Shown here piece by piece: positions 60,197 through 64,000 of a DNA stretch of 64,000 bases. Under the pieces are notes generated by a model. It was not told where the DNA came from and ran no database searches. It saw only the letters and a list, made by a program, of their open reading frames with translations. Location: NCBI RefSeq assembly GCF_900166665.1, contig NZ_LT800494.1, positions 3,135,166-3,199,165 of the forward strand. The letters run 5' to 3'. The first letter of the stretch is position 1, and each line of letters starts with the position of its first letter. The stretch comes from Cytobacillus gottheilii. GTDB taxonomy: Bacteria; Bacillota; Bacilli; Bacillales; Cytobacillaceae. Position numbers and translations under genes: made by a program.

Positions 60197-60997
60197 TTAA
60201 TCAGCTACAAAGGAGTCATGAACTCGTTTCCAGAATGGAAATGGTCTAAAACGAGCAAACCGCACTCGTTCCTCTGCGACTCGGAATTGAATTGATTTTA
60301 CATCTTTGTGCAATAAGGACAGATGGTCAATCGTTATCTTAAAATCTTGTTCATTCACTGGCTTTAGCATGCACGTATGGTGAGCAGGTAAAACGAGTGG
60401 TGAACCAACCGTACGGAACACTTTATTGTTAATAGACGCCATTTCCGCAAGCTGAATGGCCGGCAGAGAGGGGTGCAAAATTGCCCCGCCAAGTGCCTTA
60501 TTGTAGGCAGTGCTTCCTGAAGGAGTTGATAAACAAAGTCCATCTCCTCTGAACCTTTCGAAATGCTGACCTCGTATTTCTACGTCCATGACGAGAGTTG
60601 CGTCATCAGCTTTAACCGTTGATTCGTTTAAAGCCAGATACCTTGTTTCTCTGCCGCCATTCTGATACCTTACAACTGTTTCCAGCAGAGGATATTCCAC
60701 GATTTCATACGGTGTCTTCGCGATCGCAATGACTAGCTTCTCAATTTCCTCAGGAACCCAATCAGCATAAAAACCCAAATGTCCAGTATGTACACCAATA
60801 AACGCTGTCCGGTCAAGCCTGCTGCTATATCGGTGGAAGGCATATAATAAAGTTCCATCTCCCCCTACCGAAATAACAATATCTGGCTCTTCTTCATCAT
60901 AAATTAGTTCGAAGTCTAGTAAATAAGATTTCATTTTATGCATAAGGGTATTCGATTCAGAATTCCCTTTAGAAGTAATGGCAAATCTCATCGTCAT
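60197..60997 (-). CDS. nadK: NAD kinase
   Basis: The enzyme phosphorylates NAD to [17 protein letters not shown] holds the GGDG motif, and [23 protein letters not shown] the NE/D and substrate-binding residues. The 266-residue sequence runs parallel to NadF (YjbN) of B. subtilis, including [13 protein letters not shown] at the end. AGGTG seven bases upstream supports the ATG at 60997. It lies 24 bases before the pseudouridine synthase gene and 48 bases after relQ. Confidence 0.95.
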   Translation of the reverse strand: MTMRFAITSKGNSESNTLMHKMKSYLLDFELIYDEEEPDIVISVGGDGTLLYAFHRYSSRLDRTAFIGVHTGHLGFYADWVPEEIEKLVIAIAKTPYEIVEYPLLETVVRYQNGGRETRYLALNESTVKADDATLVMDVEIRGQHFERFRGDGLCLSTPSGSTAYNKALGGAILHPSLPAIQLAEMASINNKVFRTVGSPLVLPAHHTCMLKPVNEQDFKITIDHLSLLHKDVKSIQFRVAEERVRFARFRPFPFWKRVHDSFVAD

Positions 60998-61045
60998 TCA
61001 TTAGCACCTCTTTTCCATTCATTTGAGGGTCATACTGTATTTCTT

Positions 61046-61666
61046 TTACTGTTTCTTTTTATTCCGAGTAAAGAATGCTTGCGCTTCTTGTATCTCACCT
61101 CTAATTGCCGACATCTCTTCATCTAAGCGAAAAGCAGCCTCTGATGCTCTTTGCAGCCTCATTTTTAAATCATTTGGAAATTGCCCTTTATATTTATAAT
61201 TCAATGAATGCTCGACAGTTGCCCAAAAGTTCATAGCAAGCGTTCTGATTTGAATCTCGGCTAATATTTTCTTTTCACCTTGAATTGTTTGCACAGGATA
61301 AGATATAACAACATGATAGGAACGATATCCGCTTGCCTTTTTGTGTGAAATATAGTCGCGTTCTTCTACAATCTCAAAATCATTTCGAAGCCTTAACAAT
61401 TCCACCACTTTTCTTATATCATCTACAAACTGGCACATCATCCTTAAGCCAGCAATATCCTGCATGTCTGATTCAAGGCGATCCAGCGGTATTCCCTTTT
61501 GATTTGCTTTATCTAATATGCTTGCAATGGGCTTTACCCTTCCCGTTACAAATTCAATCGGGGAATGAACAGAATTCATCTCGAATTGACTTCTCATTCC
61601 TTTAAGCTTTACTTTTAACTCATCCACGGCTTGCTTATATGGAGCCAAAAAAAGATCCCAATGCAT
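61046..61666 (-). CDS. relQ: Small alarmone synthetase RelQ (YjbM)
   Basis: A 206-residue (p)ppGpp synthetase with no hydrolase or regulatory domains. DMQDIAGLRMMCQFVDDIRKVVELLR, DYISHKKASGYRSYHVV and ILAEIQIRTLAMNFWATVEHSLNYKYKG are synthetase motifs. AAAGGGTGG seven bases upstream selects the ATG at 61666. First gene of the relQ-nadK-yjbO group, immediately downstream of the tandem repeat array, so its mRNA leader may carry repeat RNA. Confidence 0.94.
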   Translation of the reverse strand: MHWDLFLAPYKQAVDELKVKLKGMRSQFEMNSVHSPIEFVTGRVKPIASILDKANQKGIPLDRLESDMQDIAGLRMMCQFVDDIRKVVELLRLRNDFEIVEERDYISHKKASGYRSYHVVISYPVQTIQGEKKILAEIQIRTLAMNFWATVEHSLNYKYKGQFPNDLKMRLQRASEAAFRLDEEMSAIRGEIQEAQAFFTRNKKKQ

Positions 61667-61680
61667 AAATACCACCCTTT

Positions 61681-62118
61681 AAGAAAAGCGTAAGCGCCTT
61701 GCTCAGCCCCGACAAGCATAAGGCGAGCTGGCTAGAAGGTTGTTCTTTAACCTTCTGGACAGATTGACTTATGACCTCGAGGGGCTAGGCGCTGAAGCTA
61801 GACATTAAGAAAAGCGTAAGCGCCTTGCTCAGCCCCGACAAGCATAAGGCGAGCTGGCTAGAAGGTTGTTCTTTAACCTTCTGGACAGATTGACTTATGA
61901 CCTCGAGGGGCTAGGCGCTGAAGCTAGACATTAAGAAAAGCGTAAGGCGCTTGCTCAGGGGCGACAAGCATAAGACAAACCAGGCGGAAGGTTGTTCTTT
62001 AACCTTTTGACTGGATTGGCTTATGACCTCGAGCCCCTAGCGCCTGAAGCTAGACATTAAGAAAAGCGTAAGCGCCTTGGCTATAACGGCTTTTAACGCC
62101 TTACTCTAGACATCAAGA
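61681..62118. repeat. Tandem array of a structured 126-bp repeat
   Basis: Units start at 61681, 61807, 61933 and 62059, with an exact period of 126 bases. Units 1 and 2 are identical, unit 3 differs at many positions, and unit 4 is cut off after about 55 bases. Each full unit folds into one long hairpin: AGCGCCT...AGCCCC with GGGGCT-AGGCGCT, CATAAG with CTTATG, and AGAAGGTT with AACCTTCT around GTTCTTT. It occupies the 472-base gap between relQ and yjbL. No coding frame is credible. Confidence 0.92.
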
Positions 62119-62138
62119 AAAATATAAAATAAAATTCC

Positions 62139-62528
62139 TTATTTTTGTACCATTTCTTGAAAAATGCTTTCAACCTTTTCTACCATGTGTTCACCGTAAT
62201 TACTGTTGCCGCTAATATTTTCGACAAGGTAGGAAAGCTCATCATGGAATGCAGGTAAAATTAACTCTGAATTGCCGTTTGTCAACTTTACAATTGCATT
62301 AGCTTGATTTGCATCCCTTAAGTACCTCCACAAATGCTCTGGCAGTATTAAATATGTATAATCATCATTCACTTCCAATATGTAAACAAAAGCCAAGTGA
62401 TCAGAATCAACCAACATCTGCTCCATTGGCTTTATGCTGGCAGTGTTATATCCTTGTTCAAGTGATAAAATAAGTTCATTATCTTTTTCTTGGAAAATTG
62501 CGTTTGTAACAGTCAATTTATTATTCAT
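62139..62528 (-). CDS. yjbL: UPF0738 protein YjbL
   Basis: A 129-residue soluble protein, MNNKLTVTNAIFQEKDNELILSLE, with LVDSDHLAFVYILEVNDDYTYLILPEHLWRYL, which agrees with the UPF0738 family (YjbL) in length and in its place between yjbK and relQ. Function unknown. GGAGGTAGG lies before two ATG codons; the second, at 62528, is better spaced. Confidence 0.85.
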   Translation of the reverse strand: MNNKLTVTNAIFQEKDNELILSLEQGYNTASIKPMEQMLVDSDHLAFVYILEVNDDYTYLILPEHLWRYLRDANQANAIVKLTNGNSELILPAFHDELSYLVENISGNSNYGEHMVEKVESIFQEMVQK

Positions 62529-62735
62529 CATCCTACCTCCAGACTCAAACCTTATTTTATCATATCATCCATAAAAAACTAAAGAAAACTTGCCAATTGG
62601 TTAAGCCTAAAAGGCGAGCCACTAGGCTTAGCTGTAATTTCTCATAGATAAAACATAGCATTTTGGCGCATCATTGCAGTTTCCGTTTATGATTGCCATA
62701 ATAATGAATAATAGCATTGAAAGGAACTGAAAAAT

Positions 62736-63329
62736 ATGGATAAACATATAGAAATTGAATTTAAAAATATGCTGACTAAAAGTGAATTTGAATTACTAAA
62801 GGAATCTTTGAAGTTTAATGCAGAAGATTTTAAGTCACAAACAAATTATTATTTTGACACACCTGATTTCCAGTTGAAGAAGAAACACAGTGCCTTAAGA
62901 ATCCGTGAGAAAAATGGATATTATGAACTTACACTGAAACAGCCGCATGAACACGGTTTATTAGAATCAAATGATACTTTAACTGCAGAAACGGCACAAA
63001 AAGCAATACATGCAAAAAATTTAAATCAGAAGGAACTATTGCAGCATGAAATCCTTTCAATTATTAACGATAATGGAATTGCTATAGAAGATTTAACCCT
63101 TTTTGGTTCTTTAAAAACCATCAGAGCAGAAAAAAAATACAAAGACGGATTGCTTGTACTGGACAATAGTTACTATTTAAATGAAGTAGATTATGAGTTA
63201 GAATATGAAGTAAGCGATCGGGCAAATGGCGAAGTGATTTTCGGAGACCTACTTGCTGAATATCGCATTCCAATAAGAAAAACTGAAAATAAAGTAAGAC
63301 GTTTATATAATAGAAAGTCTAGCTTATAG
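62736..63329 (+). CDS. yjbK: CYTH-domain triphosphatase-like protein YjbK
   Basis: The 197-residue protein carries the E-x-E-x-K signature of the CYTH fold (HIEIEFKNML, where the Lys sits one step on). SALRIREKNGYYELTLKQP and VDYELEYEVSD supply the tunnel's basic and acidic residues. CYTH enzymes hydrolyse triphosphate groups of thiamine triphosphate, tripolyphosphate or RNA ends; the substrate here is unknown. It is divergent from yjbL. Confidence 0.88.
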   Translation: MDKHIEIEFKNMLTKSEFELLKESLKFNAEDFKSQTNYYFDTPDFQLKKKHSALRIREKNGYYELTLKQPHEHGLLESNDTLTAETAQKAIHAKNLNQKELLQHEILSIINDNGIAIEDLTLFGSLKTIRAEKKYKDGLLVLDNSYYLNEVDYELEYEVSDRANGEVIFGDLLAEYRIPIRKTENKVRRLYNRKSSL

Positions 63330-63415
63330 CATTTTGATTAACAAACCTTCTAGCAAACAGCCACTTGCAAATTTTAATACATTCTTATACTTCTAATAAA
63401 GGAGCTACCACATAG

Positions 63416-64000
63416 ATGAATGTCAATCAATTAAAGGTTATGCTTGAACTGCAGGCATTGCAAAACTTTAATGCCTCCAGCCCGTCTAATAGTGAGAATT
63501 CAATGTTCAATGACCTATTGACCAATTTCTTAGCCAGCGGCAGCACATCAGCTTCTCATTCACAAATGTCTAATTCCCTTGGAGCCGTTGCTTCACTTGT
63601 GCCGCTTACAAACAAGAATTCAATGATGAGCACCTCGAGCACTCTCATGCCCTTGAGTTTATCTAAGCTATCTGGCACAAAAACGAACAGCAGCTACAAC
63701 GATCTAATCGAAAAAGCATCAGAATTATACAATGTACCAGCAAAACTGATACAATCTGTCATTAAACAAGAATCAAATTTTAATGCTAACGCAGTTAGTC
63801 ATGCTGGAGCTTCTGGGTTAATGCAACTAATGCCAAGTACAGCAAAAGGACTTGGTGTTAATAATATCTTTGATCCTCAAGAAAATGTATTTGCCGGGAC
63901 AAAATATTTACGGCAAATGCTGGACAAATACGATGGCAATGTTGAACTTGCCTTAGCAGCTTATAATGCAGGACCCGGAAATGTTGATAAATACAACGGA
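63416..64000 (+). CDS. yjbJ: Lytic transglycosylase YjbJ, 3'-truncated by the window edge
   Basis: The first 195 residues are visible. A Ser/Asn-rich N-terminal part (about 1-95) is followed by an SLT domain: [51 protein letters not shown] with the catalytic Glu in QESNF, then [27 protein letters not shown]. It should cleave peptidoglycan glycan strands. No signal peptide is apparent at the start shown. AAAGGAG lies 11 bases before the ATG. Confidence 0.9.
   Translation, partial: MNVNQLKVMLELQALQNFNASSPSNSENSMFNDLLTNFLASGSTSASHSQMSNSLGAVASLVPLTNKNSMMSTSSTLMPLSLSKLSGTKTNSSYNDLIEKASELYNVPAKLIQSVIKQESNFNANAVSHAGASGLMQLMPSTAKGLGVNNIFDPQENVFAGTKYLRQMLDKYDGNVELALAAYNAGPGNVDKYNG

Noticed and set aside
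61681..62118. CRISPR array
   Set aside because: The 126-base units abut without unique spacers and no cas gene is near.

Overview
The window is a chromosomal stretch of a low-GC, endospore-forming member of the Bacillaceae. Many spore genes support this: a small acid-soluble spore protein, Tgl, SpoVIF, a YjcZ-type peptide, SpoVAC/AD/AE, CotY/CotZ and CotO. So do AGGAGG-type ribosome binding sites, frequent TTG/GTG starts, and blocks ordered as in Bacillus subtilis (yjcH-yjcG-yjcF, yjcD-spoVIF, cotO-fabI, yjbQ to yjbJ). It is not B. subtilis itself: several neighbours are missing or rearranged, and the genus cannot be fixed from the sequence alone. No rRNA, CRISPR array, prophage or transposase gene is visible.

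Layout. 1-1.9 kb: end of a glycine betaine ABC transporter (opuAA-opuAB, no opuAC downstream). 2-4.2 kb: flotillin operon with a consensus sigma-W promoter. 4.3-8.9 kb: small membrane protein, glycerophosphodiesterase, SelO, spore transglutaminase, small regulators. 8.9-12.4 kb: ABC exporter plus two-component operon in yvfRSTU order with palindromic operators. 12.4-15.6 kb: DnaQ-type exonuclease, DUF294 nucleotidyltransferase and ammonium transporter with a TnrA box. 15.8-19.5 kb: SASP, HxlR/MFS pair, YvgN reductase, Spo0E-like phosphatase. 19.5-20.7 kb: UTP-glucose-1-phosphate uridylyltransferase and an 18-codon peptide gene. 21-24.9 kb: kduI/kduD hexuronate genes with DeoR and IclR regulators. 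25-29.3 kb: metallophosphatase, cupin, and a two-gene RNA repair cassette (T4 Rnl1-like ligase plus kinase-HD protein). 29.5-33 kb: DUF3231, YxeA, tRNA-Val, an SOS-box-controlled WYL-like protein, a lipoprotein. 33-36.6 kb: TAXI-TRAP transporter. 36.8-38.7 kb: yjcHGF. 38.8-46.7 kb: AraC-type response regulator lacking its phospho-acceptor Asp, hutUIG, a LysR regulator and a MetE-like protein. 47-55.7 kb: DUF421 protein, YjcD helicase and a dense spore gene cluster. 55.9-64 kb: fabI, CPA2 antiporter, pseudouridine synthase, NAD kinase, RelQ, UPF0738, CYTH phosphatase and a truncated lytic transglycosylase.

Much of the unexplained structure is repetitive. A 316-bp composite element with imperfect terminal inverted repeats occurs in full twice (30024-30339 and 46683-46998, opposite orientations). 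Shortened or decayed relatives lie elsewhere, often where their hairpin serves as a neighbouring gene's terminator. A second, unrelated 126-bp structured repeat stands in tandem between yjbL and relQ, and one copy shows exchanged stem arms that keep base pairing.

Genes that appear to work together: KduI and KduD convert pectin/uronate breakdown products under local DeoR/IclR regulators and a probable CcpA cre site. HutU, HutI and HutG degrade urocanate to glutamate, with no histidase gene nearby. The ligase and kinase-HD protein are translationally coupled and form a plausible end-healing and sealing pathway. SpoVAC/AD/AE with a YhcN/YlaJ-type lipoprotein belong to spore dipicolinate channel and germination machinery.
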